Positions 7,148-14,850 of a stretch of DNA of 25,862 bases are shown piece by piece; the stretch's first letter is position 1, and every line of letters begins with the position of its first letter. The notes under the pieces are model-generated. The model ran no database searches. It was not told where the DNA came from and was given only the letters and a program-made list of their open reading frames with translations. The stretch is from CAYUPY01 sp964446595. GTDB lineage: Bacteria; Patescibacteriota; Dojkabacteria; J137; JAEUSD01. The DNA lies in the NCBI GenBank assembly GCA_964446595.1, contig CAYUPY010000012.1, positions 1 through 25,862 of the forward strand. The letters are read 5' to 3'. The position numbers and the translations under genes are program-made.

Positions 7148-9627
7148 CGATTAAGTATTTTAGCTACACGACTCTCTAGTTCTTCGTTGGTTAATTTTTG
7201 TCTGAGTCGATCTACTAATATTGGGAAAGCTAGCGGAGTGAATTTTTCAGGTTTTGTGAGCACGATACTTTTTGAGTTCAGCTTTGTTAGTAGTTGACGA
7301 ATGTTATCTAGTTGAAGTTGCTCTTGGCGAACTTGTTTAAATGCCTGTTTTAATAGAACATTTTCAGGGTCATACTGACTGAATACTTGGTATAAGAGAT
7401 TAGCTTGGGCTTGCAAATGCCGTAGCCGACGGACCTCCCCTGGGTAGGATTGATCTATTAGGCCCGCGATACGGGCCACTTCGCGAAATTGCCTTTGGGC
7501 AATTTCGCTAATGTTCACACTTTGCTCTAGGTCACTGTCTAGGTTTTCTAAATTCAATAAGTGCTTGAAGCTTTTGGGAGTAATATTAATAGGTTCATTG
7601 CTTAAAAGTTCAAAGCCAAAATCATTCATGGCCAGTGAAAAAGTCATTTGCTCACTTTTACTCACACGATAAGCAATTAATGTGCCTAAACCTTCATTTA
7701 GGGCCCTGCCAGCAAACGGAAAGATAAATAGGTGGTAACCTTCTCGTGATTTAAATTGCTCTACTAGTAGCTCCGTTGCCATAGGAACAATAGACCTCTG
7801 TTGCTGTATTTTAAGGGTCGGCAAAAGTTTTTGCATGTCGGTGCCTATTTTTTGAGTGTTAGGATAGCCTGAGCGTATTAGCCTTGCTGTAGCACCTAAT
7901 TCCATTTCCATGTGGTGAGCCATTTCCGAAGTGAGTTGCATTCTGCTCCCTAACCATTTGGCCATGCGACCTTTAGACTTCTTACTTAAAGTCACAATAG
8001 CCCCATCATCTGTAATACGGACAAGTTCCAGGTTTCTACCCCCGAGCCAGAAATTTTCCCCTTTAGGAAGTTTAGCGAGGAAAGATTCTTCAATTGTACT
8101 GATGTATTGCCCGTTTTTGAATTTCACTTTTAGAGAGGGCGCGCTGACGATAACCCCAATATTAGCCCGATGTAAGCGCGCCAAATAGGGGCTCGCTATT
8201 TTAAACATATCTTTATCCGAATCATAAACGAACCTTTTGTACTCATCATACGCGTGCAAAGACTTACCTCCCGTATGGATAAAGTCTACGATATGGTCAA
8301 ATTCTGCACGCTGAAGCTGACGATAAGAATAACAACCTTTAATTTCCCTAAAAGCTTGAGAGGGCGAGAATCCATCTCCACATGCTAATGTCACCAGGTA
8401 TTGGATGAGGACATCATAAGGAGAGGTAGGCGGGAGGCGAGGTTCCACCTCGCCTCCCGCAATTGCAGCTTTTAGCCCCGCAATATCTATGAGCTCTAAA
8501 GTATATGTTGGCAAGAAATGTACTGTACTAGTCTGTCCGGGCTGGTGTCCGCTACGCCCTGCCCTCTGCAAAAAACGCGAAACACTTTTAGGGCTCCCTA
8601 TCTGGATCACAGTTTTCACCGGGTGGAAGTCGATGCCAAGATCTAAGCTAGATGTGGCAATTACTGCTTTTAATTTACCAGCTGCTAAAGCTTGTTCTAC
8701 CCAACTTCTCGCTTCTTTACTCATCGAGCCATGATGAATAGCCAATTTCCCAGTTAGTGACGGATCAACTTTTAAAAGTTCCCGATACCAAATTTCAGTT
8801 TGACCCCGTGTATTAGCGAAAATTAAGGTAGATTTAGAGGATTCAATAATTGGTAGCAGTTTCCTAGCAAGTCTCGTGCCGATGTGACCGGCCCAAGAAT
8901 ACTTTTCAATTACGTCCGGATAGATAGTATTAATAATAGTTTTGTGAGTGTCTTGTGCTTTTATCAACCTAGAGTAATAACTATGGGTATCTCCTAGCAG
9001 AGCCTTCATAGCTGTATCTAAATTCCCGATGGTGGCTGATATACCCCAAATTTGTAATTGGCCTTGGTGCGCGGCACGAATTGCCTTTAATCTACTTAAA
9101 GCTAGTTCAATTAAAGTACCGCGCTTGGTCCCCACCATTTCATGCCATTCATCAACAATGATAAAATCCAGCTCACTAAAGTATTTTGAGCTGTGAGAAT
9201 ACGAAAGTAAAAGGTGTAAGCTTTCAGGAGTAGTGACTATGCATTCTGGTGGTTTCTGCAGCTGTCGTTTTTTCACACTGGAGCTAGTGTCGCCACTACG
9301 CAGCTCTACCTGCCATTCCAACCCGGTACCCTCTACGGCGTCCTGTAAAGCTTTCGCAATATCGGAACTTAAAGCTCTTAGCGGGGTGATCCACAATACT
9401 TTTAGCTTTTTATGTTTAGCTATATCTGCACCGCTGGATGTATTGTTACTAGCCTTTATTTTATTTAGGATACCAAGCCAGGCAGCATAAGTCTTTCCCA
9501 TACCCGTAGGGGCATTAATCAAGCCGGAGTGTCCTTTGTAAACGTGTAGCCAAGACTGAAGTTGAAATTCAAAGGGTTCCCAGCCTTTATTACTATAGAA
9601 TTTCAGAATATCTTTATGTGGCCTCAT
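7144..9627 (-). CDS. Ligase-associated DEXH-box helicase (Lhr-core type)
   Basis: A superfamily 2 helicase of about 827 residues from the chosen start. Counting from the upstream GTG at 9684, Walker A is NAPTGMGKT (57-65), motif II is VDEWHEM (177-183), motif III is SATIGN (216-221) and motif VI is QRAGRSGHQPG (373-383). The DEWH box and the segment GGEVEPRLPP are typical of the bacterial helicases linked to an ATP-dependent ligase. These unwind or remodel nucleic acid 3'-5' using ATP. A long C-terminal Lhr-specific region (about 460-846) follows. I chose ATG at 9627 because the family usually begins shortly before the GWEPFEFQ Q-motif. ATG 9639 and GTG 9684 are alternatives. The start overlaps the ligase stop, implying translational coupling. 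Two perfect inverted repeats lie inside the gene (8430-8460 and 7483-7508). Confidence 0.9.
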   Translation of the reverse strand: MRPHKDILKFYSNKGWEPFEFQLQSWLHVYKGHSGLINAPTGMGKTYAAWLGILNKIKASNNTSSGADIAKHKKLKVLWITPLRALSSDIAKALQDAVEGTGLEWQVELRSGDTSSSVKKRQLQKPPECIVTTPESLHLLLSYSHSSKYFSELDFIIVDEWHEMVGTKRGTLIELALSRLKAIRAAHQGQLQIWGISATIGNLDTAMKALLGDTHSYYSRLIKAQDTHKTIINTIYPDVIEKYSWAGHIGTRLARKLLPIIESSKSTLIFANTRGQTEIWYRELLKVDPSLTGKLAIHHGSMSKEARSWVEQALAAGKLKAVIATSSLDLGIDFHPVKTVIQIGSPKSVSRFLQRAGRSGHQPGQTSTVHFLPTYTLELIDIAGLKAAIAGGEVEPRLPPTSPYDVLIQYLVTLACGDGFSPSQAFREIKGCYSYRQLQRAEFDHIVDFIHTGGKSLHAYDEYKRFVYDSDKDMFKIASPYLARLHRANIGVIVSAPSLKVKFKNGQYISTIEESFLAKLPKGENFWLGGRNLELVRITDDGAIVTLSKKSKGRMAKWLGSRMQLTSEMAHHMEMELGATARLIRSGYPNTQKIGTDMQKLLPTLKIQQQRSIVPMATELLVEQFKSREGYHLFIFPFAGRALNEGLGTLIAYRVSKSEQMTFSLAMNDFGFELLSNEPINITPKSFKHLLNLENLDSDLEQSVNISEIAQRQFREVARIAGLIDQSYPGEVRRLRHLQAQANLLYQVFSQYDPENVLLKQAFKQVRQEQLQLDNIRQLLTKLNSKSIVLTKPEKFTPLAFPILVDRLRQKLTNEELESRVAKILNR
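7483..7508. repeat. Perfect 11-bp inverted repeat with 4-nt loop inside the helicase gene
   Basis: GCGAAATTGCC (7483-7493), loop TTTG, GGCAATTTCGC (7498-7508). It encodes the SEIAQRQFRE segment, which still fits the helicase family pattern, so no insertion is evident. Confidence 0.7.
8430..8460. repeat. Perfect 14-bp GC-rich inverted repeat with 3-nt loop inside the helicase gene
   Basis: GCGGGAGGCGAGGT (8430-8443), loop TCC (8444-8446), ACCTCGCCTCCCGC (8447-8460). It encodes the AGGEVEPRLPP segment of the helicase. The arms are far more GC-rich than the surroundings. No T-tract follows on either strand, so it is not a standard intrinsic terminator. Confidence 0.85.
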
Positions 9628-11260
9628 TTGCAGCTTCATAGATTGCAAGTAATCTTTTTGCGGCAGCGACGTCATCGGCCTCACTTATGGTCTTATCTTG
9701 TCGCTGACGCAAAATCCGGGGGAACCTGACAGCAAGCCCAGACTTGTGGCGGCTAGATTCTTGGATTCCTTCAAATGCTATTTCAAACACCAGTTCTGGT
9801 TTTACTGACCTTACGGGACCAAATTGCTCAACAGTGTTCTTACGAATCCAATTATCAAGTTCGGTTATTTCCACATCCGTAAGTCCCGAGTATGCTTTAG
9901 TAATTGGCACCAAATTTCCTTCATCATCTCTCAAAGCAAATGTATAGTCGGTGTAGAGGTTTGCCCTTCTGCCCGAACCTCTTTGGGCATAGATAAGAAC
10001 ACAATCTAGAGTAAATGGGTCAACTTTCCACTTATACCACTCGCCCTTCTTGCGGCCGACATGATACTTAGAGTCAAGCTTTTTGAGCATGATTCCTTCA
10101 GCCTGCTTGGTCCTTGAAGTTTCTCGTATTTGGGCTAATTCTTCCCAACTACTAAAGTTAATCAGTTCCGAGATACTGGCAATCCCATGTAGATCCTGTG
10201 TATGATTAGTGAATAGTTGTTCTAGTAGCTGGCGTCTAGCTTGTTGGTCGCGTTGACGGATGTCCTGACCATTAAATTCGAGTAAATCATAAAGAATTAT
10301 TTGCACAGGATGTTTTGTGAGATCCTTAGGATCGGGTTTTTTGCGTCCAACTCTGGGTTGTAGGCTATTAAAGCTTTGTAACTGTCCATCTGTGATAACC
10401 ACAATCTCCCCGTCAATCACTGTACCTTGGGGGAAGATATCAACTAGCTTATGTAATTCTGGAAATCTTTCGGTTACTAACTCTTCTCCTCTTGTCCAAA
10501 TAAAAATCTCGTGATCACGGATGATTATTTGAGCTCTAATTCCGTCCCATTTCCATTCAGCCTGCCATTCATCTTCACCTCCTAACTTACCAGAGGTCAT
10601 TTCATCACTAAGTTGATAGGCTAACGCAAAAGGGTAAGGTTGACTAATGTTATCGTTGCTAGTTTCGGTCATTATCAACTCTTCAAAGCCGATGTCGTCC
10701 GGATGCCAGTTACCACTTAGGCGATGTAGAATTGTTGCTTTATCCAAAGGACTTACTTTTTCGAGCGCATTGGCCACAGTAAGTCGTGACACGCCAATTC
10801 TAAATGACCTTGCCAGAAGTTTATGCAGCATAAATCTTTCTTCTTCATCTAGTTGAGACCATGCTAATTGCATCATCTGATGACGTTCAGCAATTGACTT
10901 ATCCTTCATAGACTGTAGAAAGTTTACCCAATATTTGGTATCTAGTTCACCGGACTTAACCTTGGCATTTAATTTGGGATTCGGACTAGGCAGAATCCGG
11001 GCAATCGTTTCGGACGAATCTCCTACAATGGTATATGACTCTTTGAATAGCCATTCGGGGATATTGCTCTCTTGTTGAGCCCAGCTTTTTAATTGACTAG
11101 AGTTAACGTGTTTTCCAATCTTACCCCCAGTCAGAAAATACAGTACCCAAATTTTGTCCTCCGAACTAGCTTCGTTAAAGAAGTCGGCCAGGATAGATAG
11201 TTTCTGATTCGTCTTATTTGTTTGGTCTAGCTTTGAGTAGAGCTGAGCAAAGGCATACAT
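9614..11260 (-). CDS. ATP-dependent DNA ligase (ligase-associated / cisplatin damage response type)
   Basis: This 548-residue protein has an N-terminal DNA-binding domain (about 1-200) including YTIVGDSSETIA (76-87). The adenylation domain follows, with active-site motif I as EWKWDGIRAQ: K237 is the predicted AMP-accepting lysine in KWDG. Motif III is in VIDGEIV (281-287), motif IV is AEGIMLKK (387-394) and motif V is WYKWKVD (408-414). An OB-fold domain (about 415-548) completes the enzyme. It seals nicked DNA using ATP. Bacteria normally rely on NAD-dependent LigA for replication, and this type is an accessory repair ligase. Its neighbours are the SNM1-like exonuclease upstream and the Lhr-type helicase downstream, with overlap at the 3' end. 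It starts 18 nt after the exonuclease stop, with no Shine-Dalgarno visible. Confidence 0.93.
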   Translation of the reverse strand: MYAFAQLYSKLDQTNKTNQKLSILADFFNEASSEDKIWVLYFLTGGKIGKHVNSSQLKSWAQQESNIPEWLFKESYTIVGDSSETIARILPSPNPKLNAKVKSGELDTKYWVNFLQSMKDKSIAERHQMMQLAWSQLDEEERFMLHKLLARSFRIGVSRLTVANALEKVSPLDKATILHRLSGNWHPDDIGFEELIMTETSNDNISQPYPFALAYQLSDEMTSGKLGGEDEWQAEWKWDGIRAQIIIRDHEIFIWTRGEELVTERFPELHKLVDIFPQGTVIDGEIVVITDGQLQSFNSLQPRVGRKKPDPKDLTKHPVQIILYDLLEFNGQDIRQRDQQARRQLLEQLFTNHTQDLHGIASISELINFSSWEELAQIRETSRTKQAEGIMLKKLDSKYHVGRKKGEWYKWKVDPFTLDCVLIYAQRGSGRRANLYTDYTFALRDDEGNLVPITKAYSGLTDVEITELDNWIRKNTVEQFGPVRSVKPELVFEIAFEGIQESSRHKSGLAVRFPRILRQRQDKTISEADDVAAAKRLLAIYEAANEAT

Positions 11261-11278
11261 AGGTTAATGAAATTACAG

Positions 11279-12283
11279 TTAATCTTCTGTGACGCCGAAG
11301 TCTGTTTGCAAGTCTTCGGCATCTAGACCCATTTCCCGCAAGTAGCTGGATAGTTGGGCGGTATATCCATGGGTTACATAGATTTTTGTGGCGCCTGTGG
11401 CGTAAATAGTTTTAATTAAATCGTTCCAATCTGCATGATCGGAAAGTACGAAACCTCTGTCCAAAGCAGCGCGGCGGCGAATACCACGAATCTGCATCCA
11501 ACCACTGGCCGCTGCTATAGAATGTTTACCAAAGCGCCTCACCCAATTGCTATTAAAAGCTGACTGAGGCGCAAGTATGAGCCCTTTGGAAAATAGTGCT
11601 TTATTATCTTCAGCCTCTTCATTACGTAATGTGGCTTTTTGATCGACTGGAAGGCTTATTCCATGCGCTCTTAAGGCAGCATTTGTGTTAAATATGCTAC
11701 CGTGACTAAAAATAGGTCCTAAAGAGTTATCTAGGGCATGCAGTACTCGTTGGGCCTTACCAAGTGAATAGACGCTTAAGAGGCTTGCCCGACCAGCCTT
11801 TTGATTTTGTTGCCACCACTCCTCTATCTCGCCAACTATTTCAGATTGTGGCTGCCATTTAAATACTGGTAAACCGAATGTGGCTTCTGTAATAAATACA
11901 TCACAGGGGACAACTTCAAATGGGGTAGTTAATCCATCAACTTGCAACTTATAATCACCTGAAACTACCCAGACCTCTCCCTGATGTTCAACTCTTACTT
12001 GAGCTGAGCCAATTACATGGCCCGCAGGGTGTAGGCTAAACTTCACACCATTTATTTCCCATTGCTGGCCATATTCAAAAGTTTTCAGCTCAATATTTTT
12101 ACCAAGCCGTAACCTTAAAGTTGGCTCTGAATCTTGATGGGCAAAATACTGCGCATGACCGTAACGAGCATGGTCGGCATGCGCATGAGTAACCACACAC
12201 CTTTCTACTGCCCTCCAGGCATCAATGTATACATCGGCAACTGCACAATAAAGGCCGCTCTTATTCAGCTTTAATAATGACAT
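11279..12283 (-). CDS. Ligase-associated exonuclease, metallo-beta-lactamase/beta-CASP (SNM1-like)
   Basis: This 334-residue protein has the metallo-beta-lactamase signature THAHADH (32-38), PAGHVIGSAQV (86-96), SGDYK (108-112, Asp ligand), an acidic E133 in FITEATFG, and LSDHADW (280-286), with VTHG near the end (H305). The order matches the 'ligase-associated DNA damage response exonuclease' family related to SNM1/Pso2. These nucleases act on DNA ends and are thought to trim damaged or cross-linked ends before ligation. Length is normal for the family. It is the first gene of the exonuclease-ligase-helicase run. A TATAAT box sits 5 nt before its ATG, immediately after the pilin gene's stop. 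Confidence 0.92.
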   Translation of the reverse strand: MSLLKLNKSGLYCAVADVYIDAWRAVERCVVTHAHADHARYGHAQYFAHQDSEPTLRLRLGKNIELKTFEYGQQWEINGVKFSLHPAGHVIGSAQVRVEHQGEVWVVSGDYKLQVDGLTTPFEVVPCDVFITEATFGLPVFKWQPQSEIVGEIEEWWQQNQKAGRASLLSVYSLGKAQRVLHALDNSLGPIFSHGSIFNTNAALRAHGISLPVDQKATLRNEEAEDNKALFSKGLILAPQSAFNSNWVRRFGKHSIAAASGWMQIRGIRRRAALDRGFVLSDHADWNDLIKTIYATGATKIYVTHGYTAQLSSYLREMGLDAEDLQTDFGVTED

Positions 12284-12288
12284 GGATA

Positions 12289-12294
12289 ATTATA
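12289..12294 (-). promoter_or_regulatory. -10 box of the exonuclease-ligase-helicase operon, predicted leaderless
   Basis: Minus strand TATAAT lies 5 nt before the ATG at 12283 and 2 nt after the stop codon of the pilin gene. No convincing -35 hexamer is seen, so the call rests on the consensus -10 and its position. Confidence 0.45.
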
Positions 12295-12296
12295 GC

Positions 12297-13106
12297 CTAC
12301 TGGCAGGGAATCCCGTTTAGCGAAAACTGATTGCTATCTAAAGCAGAGTTCGAGCCTGAGTAACTAGCTTGAAAACCAGTTAATGTACTACTACCACTCG
12401 CAATTACGCTATTGTAAGGCATATTTACTGCACTTACATTCTGTCCATTCTGGGTAATCTGGAAGTTCCAGGGGTTTGTAATTACTTGATCACCATCGAA
12501 TGTCCAATCTAGTTGCCAACCATCTATAGCTGCATCGCTAATATTATGGATCGTCAAATCAACTACGAAACCATTCCCCCACTGGGTACGAACTACATAA
12601 TCAACTGTACAATAGTCTGCCGGCTCTTCTTCCCCGCCCCCTCCAGCACCACCGCCATCAACCACAATCGTAGAGGATTCTCCAGAAATGTTTGTAAACA
12701 AAAAGCCATTACTCATACCAGCTCCCACAAGAATATTTCCATCAGCTGTCTGACCCACATAATAATTAACCCCATTGGGCCTAGGCGGTAAAGAGCTTAA
12801 ATATACTCCTCTAATTCCATCTAAGGTGGCTGAATCCACACCGCTGGCGATTACTGTCTCTTCTGTAACAACTGGCAAATCTGTACCATTTGATGTGGGT
12901 AAAGCCCCACCGTTGTCGACAGAATAAAGTCTTGCTGCCTGTGATAATTCCTGCACATTACGTCGTGTTTGTGCGTCTTGAGAGGCGTTTATACGACCGG
13001 CTGGATTAATTGCCGCCACCACTACAACAGCCAGAATGGCTAGCACGCCAATCACGATTAATATTTCTACTAGGGTAAAGGCTCTGGTATTGGCTCGCAC
13101 TCGCAT
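12297..13106 (-). CDS. Type IV pilin-like protein with C-terminal CBM2 carbohydrate-binding domain
   Basis: From ATG at 13106 the protein has 269 residues. The start MRVRANTRA|FTLVEILIVIG is a class III prepilin signal: short basic leader, cleavage before F10, Glu at mature position 5, then a hydrophobic helix to about 32. The -1 residue is Ala rather than the usual Gly. A pilin-like head spans about 33-148. A Gly/Glu-rich linker (about 150-164) joins it to a CBM2 domain (166-268) bounded by C166 and C268, the classic end-to-end disulfide. By alignment from memory with a Cellulomonas CBM2a, the three surface aromatics correspond to W176, W213 and Y231. CBM2 domains bind cellulose, chitin or xylan. 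I infer a pilus- or membrane-displayed polysaccharide adhesin. The upstream in-frame GTG/ATG codons (to 13190) are less likely starts because they would bury the prepilin signal. Confidence 0.85.
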   Translation of the reverse strand: MRVRANTRAFTLVEILIVIGVLAILAVVVVAAINPAGRINASQDAQTRRNVQELSQAARLYSVDNGGALPTSNGTDLPVVTEETVIASGVDSATLDGIRGVYLSSLPPRPNGVNYYVGQTADGNILVGAGMSNGFLFTNISGESSTIVVDGGGAGGGGEEEPADYCTVDYVVRTQWGNGFVVDLTIHNISDAAIDGWQLDWTFDGDQVITNPWNFQITQNGQNVSAVNMPYNSVIASGSSTLTGFQASYSGSNSALDSNQFSLNGIPCQ

Positions 13107-13112
13107 ATAAAT

Positions 13113-13141
13113 AAAATACACATATTTGCGAGTGATGTCAC
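13113..13141 (-). promoter_or_regulatory. Promoter of the CBM2-pilin gene, predicted leaderless
   Basis: Minus strand GTGACA (13136-13141), 17-nt spacer, TATTTT (13113-13118), then 6 nt to ATG at 13106. It supports 13106 as the true start. The -35 overlaps the 3' end of the upstream hypothetical gene. Confidence 0.5.
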
Positions 13142-13920
13142 TAAGGCTCCCTCGAAAAATCAAAGATCGTGTGTGGAAAGTGGTAGTCATCGTAAGGCCC
13201 AGCCGTAGAGTAGCTTCCAGTGCGACTAGTAGTTATATATCTCTTTTTTGTTAGCTCAGCGATTAAGGCAGTGTATATCTGATTAATCTTTTCTAAATCT
13301 GGATTAATATCGTCGCTTTGTCCTGTTTTGTTAGCATTTTCTACAATGAAGTTCAAAAAATCACTTGTATTATTCACACTCGCATTATGAAAAAGTTCAT
13401 ACATTGAAAGTAAGGTTACGTACAGCTGGATTACAGGGTTATCGGGCCTATTTTTTAATATTTTATGAAATGGATCATGTGGAGAATAAGGGTCATTCAA
13501 CTCAAAAAGTAAGAAGAGTGCTTCGCCACAAATCTCATCTTTAAGTCTTTTTATTGTCGCCTCAATAGCATCTTTAGCAGATCTAATTTCTTCTGGCATC
13601 TCTAGCTCTTCACTGTACTTGTGGAGCACACTTACTAAGCGTAGGTAGTTGATCAGAGTTCTAACAGCACTATGTTGAGATCGTGTAATAATTCCGGGAT
13701 CAAATTCTATAATTAGACGGTTCTTATTGTTAAACTCTAGCCAGTTAACAATTTCTAGGCTTAGACTCTTTAGGTTTGGAGTGTTTCTTATTTTTTCCGC
13801 TAACTGGTCAAGTTGCTCCGAGGAGGCAATGGGAATAGTCTCACCTAAAGGTAGCTCGGCTCTTTTGTTTCGCCCTAGACCAAAAATTCTACGTGCTGCT
13901 ATTTCTATATTTCTGAACAC
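13141..13920 (-). CDS. Hypothetical protein, 259 aa
   Basis: I do not recognise a family. The start codon is GTG at 13920. The protein has a short basic N-terminus (MFRNIEIAARRIFGLGRNKR) and then mostly alpha-helical sequence. Examples are NLKSLSLEIVNWLEF, AVRTLINYLRLVSVL and a charged stretch AKDAIEATIKRLKDEI. The C-terminus is Tyr/Ser/Asp-rich (TSRTGSYSTAGPYDDYHFP). There is no signal peptide, membrane span or catalytic motif that I can name. It ends just before the CBM2-pilin start and could be accessory to it, but nothing in the sequence proves a link. An extended -10 box, TGGTATAAT, lies 5 nt before the GTG. Confidence 0.65.
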   Translation of the reverse strand: MFRNIEIAARRIFGLGRNKRAELPLGETIPIASSEQLDQLAEKIRNTPNLKSLSLEIVNWLEFNNKNRLIIEFDPGIITRSQHSAVRTLINYLRLVSVLHKYSEELEMPEEIRSAKDAIEATIKRLKDEICGEALFLLFELNDPYSPHDPFHKILKNRPDNPVIQLYVTLLSMYELFHNASVNNTSDFLNFIVENANKTGQSDDINPDLEKINQIYTALIAELTKKRYITTSRTGSYSTAGPYDDYHFPHTIFDFSREP

Positions 13921-13925
13921 ACAAA

Positions 13926-13934
13926 ATTATACCA
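13926..13934 (-). promoter_or_regulatory. Extended -10 promoter for the 259-aa gene, predicted leaderless at a GTG
   Basis: Minus strand TGGTATAAT (13926-13934) is followed after 5 nt by GTG at 13920. No clear -35 is present, which is acceptable for an extended -10. Confidence 0.5.
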
Positions 13935-13976
13935 TATATCCCTGAAATATCTGCGGGCAATTTGGCTTTATACAAA

Positions 13977-14393
13977 CTACTTTTTAAGTTTCCCTAGCAG
14001 TAAGCTTGTCCCGATAAGTGTAAAAGCAATCAAACTCTGTACAGCAATAGTAAATACACCGCCTAATGCGTATTGTACTTCCTGACATGGAGTGGCTACA
14101 GCGCAGCTCCCAAAAATAACATTCTCAATTTGGAAAGCTTGTAGGTATACATGATAAGCAGCAATAGCTAGCCCTGGAATCACAAGTGCAGCTATAAACT
14201 TGCCCAGATTTTTGACCCCAGCCAGTCGTCCAGCAATGGTGACTAAAGGTATTGGATACATAAAGATTCTTTGATACCAGCACAGTAAACATGGAGTCAA
14301 ATCCATCACTTCGCTATAGTATAAGCTACCCATCGTAGCTATCAGCGAGAGAAATATAATGAGTTCGAAGCGATAATCAGCTATTTTTTTCAT
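13977..14393 (-). CDS. DsbB/BdbC-type thiol-disulfide oxidoreductase, copy 2
   Basis: This 138-residue membrane protein has four predicted spans. After the first span comes the quinone-side active site CLLCWYQR (C35-x2-C38 plus the conserved WYQR). A second cysteine pair (C97, C103) sits in the outer loop between spans 3 and 4, followed by GGVFTI. This four-cysteine layout is typical of the short BdbC subfamily of DsbB. Such enzymes re-oxidise a DsbA-like thioredoxin using quinone and so drive disulfide formation in exported proteins. It overlaps the upstream paralogue by 17 nt, implying coupled translation. No DsbA-like partner is present in the window. Confidence 0.88.
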   Translation of the reverse strand: MKKIADYRFELIIFLSLIATMGSLYYSEVMDLTPCLLCWYQRIFMYPIPLVTIAGRLAGVKNLGKFIAALVIPGLAIAAYHVYLQAFQIENVIFGSCAVATPCQEVQYALGGVFTIAVQSLIAFTLIGTSLLLGKLKK

Positions 14394-14850
14394 TTTTCAA
14401 GACGTAATAGTACGCAGCTGTGACAAGTAATATTAAGTTTAGAGCAATAAACATCAGTAATGCCAAGGTAGGGATTGTAAAAATACCAAACAACTCAAAT
14501 CCTGGAGCAGCACAAGCTGCACTATCGCAATTAATAATTCCCAATAGGTCTGTGCCGAGCGTCTCGTCCGCTACTTGAAAGGCAGCTATGATCATACCAA
14601 TCATAGTGAGGGAAAGCATTAGCGCGTAAGCCTTTCTGGTTTTGGTGACTTGAGCTACTATGGCTAAAATAATTATAGGAAAAGCGGCAATTCTCTGATA
14701 CCAGCAAGCCTTGCAGGGTGCAAAAGCGAGCACTTCACTAAAATACATACTGCCTAAAAATCCAATGATACTAATCACTAGAACTAGGTTGAGATATTGA
14801 GGGGCAATTATGCTCCCGATGCGTTTAGTTATCGTTTGTATTGTTGACAT
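14377..14850 (-). CDS. DsbB/BdbC-type thiol-disulfide oxidoreductase, copy 1
   Basis: A four-span membrane protein of 157 residues from ATG at 14850 (a GTG at 14865 would add five residues). The active-site pair is CKACWYQR after span 1. A second pair lies in INCDSAACAAPG, and the segment after it, GIFTIPTLALL, matches the DsbB/BdbC pattern. It is clearly homologous to the following gene (shared CxxCWYQRI and FTI motifs) but well diverged, so the duplication is old. The start lies within the end of pth (overlap about 26 nt). A weak extended -10-like box, TGATAAACT, lies 5 nt before the ATG. Role: supplies oxidising power for disulfides in surface proteins. Confidence 0.87.
   Translation of the reverse strand: MSTIQTITKRIGSIIAPQYLNLVLVISIIGFLGSMYFSEVLAFAPCKACWYQRIAAFPIIILAIVAQVTKTRKAYALMLSLTMIGMIIAAFQVADETLGTDLLGIINCDSAACAAPGFELFGIFTIPTLALLMFIALNLILLVTAAYYYVLKNEKNS

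Noticed and set aside
7461..7476. GGCCCG/CGGGCC inverted repeat in the helicase gene
   Set aside because: The arms are only 6 bp with a 5-nt loop; easily explained by coding sequence.
8430..8460. Hairpin as an intrinsic terminator
   Set aside because: There is no T-tract on either side and it lies in the middle of a long coding sequence; kept as a repeat.
13107..13190. Longer N-terminus for the CBM2-pilin
   Set aside because: It would place 28 residues before the prepilin leader and overlap the upstream gene. A promoter sits right before the ATG at 13106.
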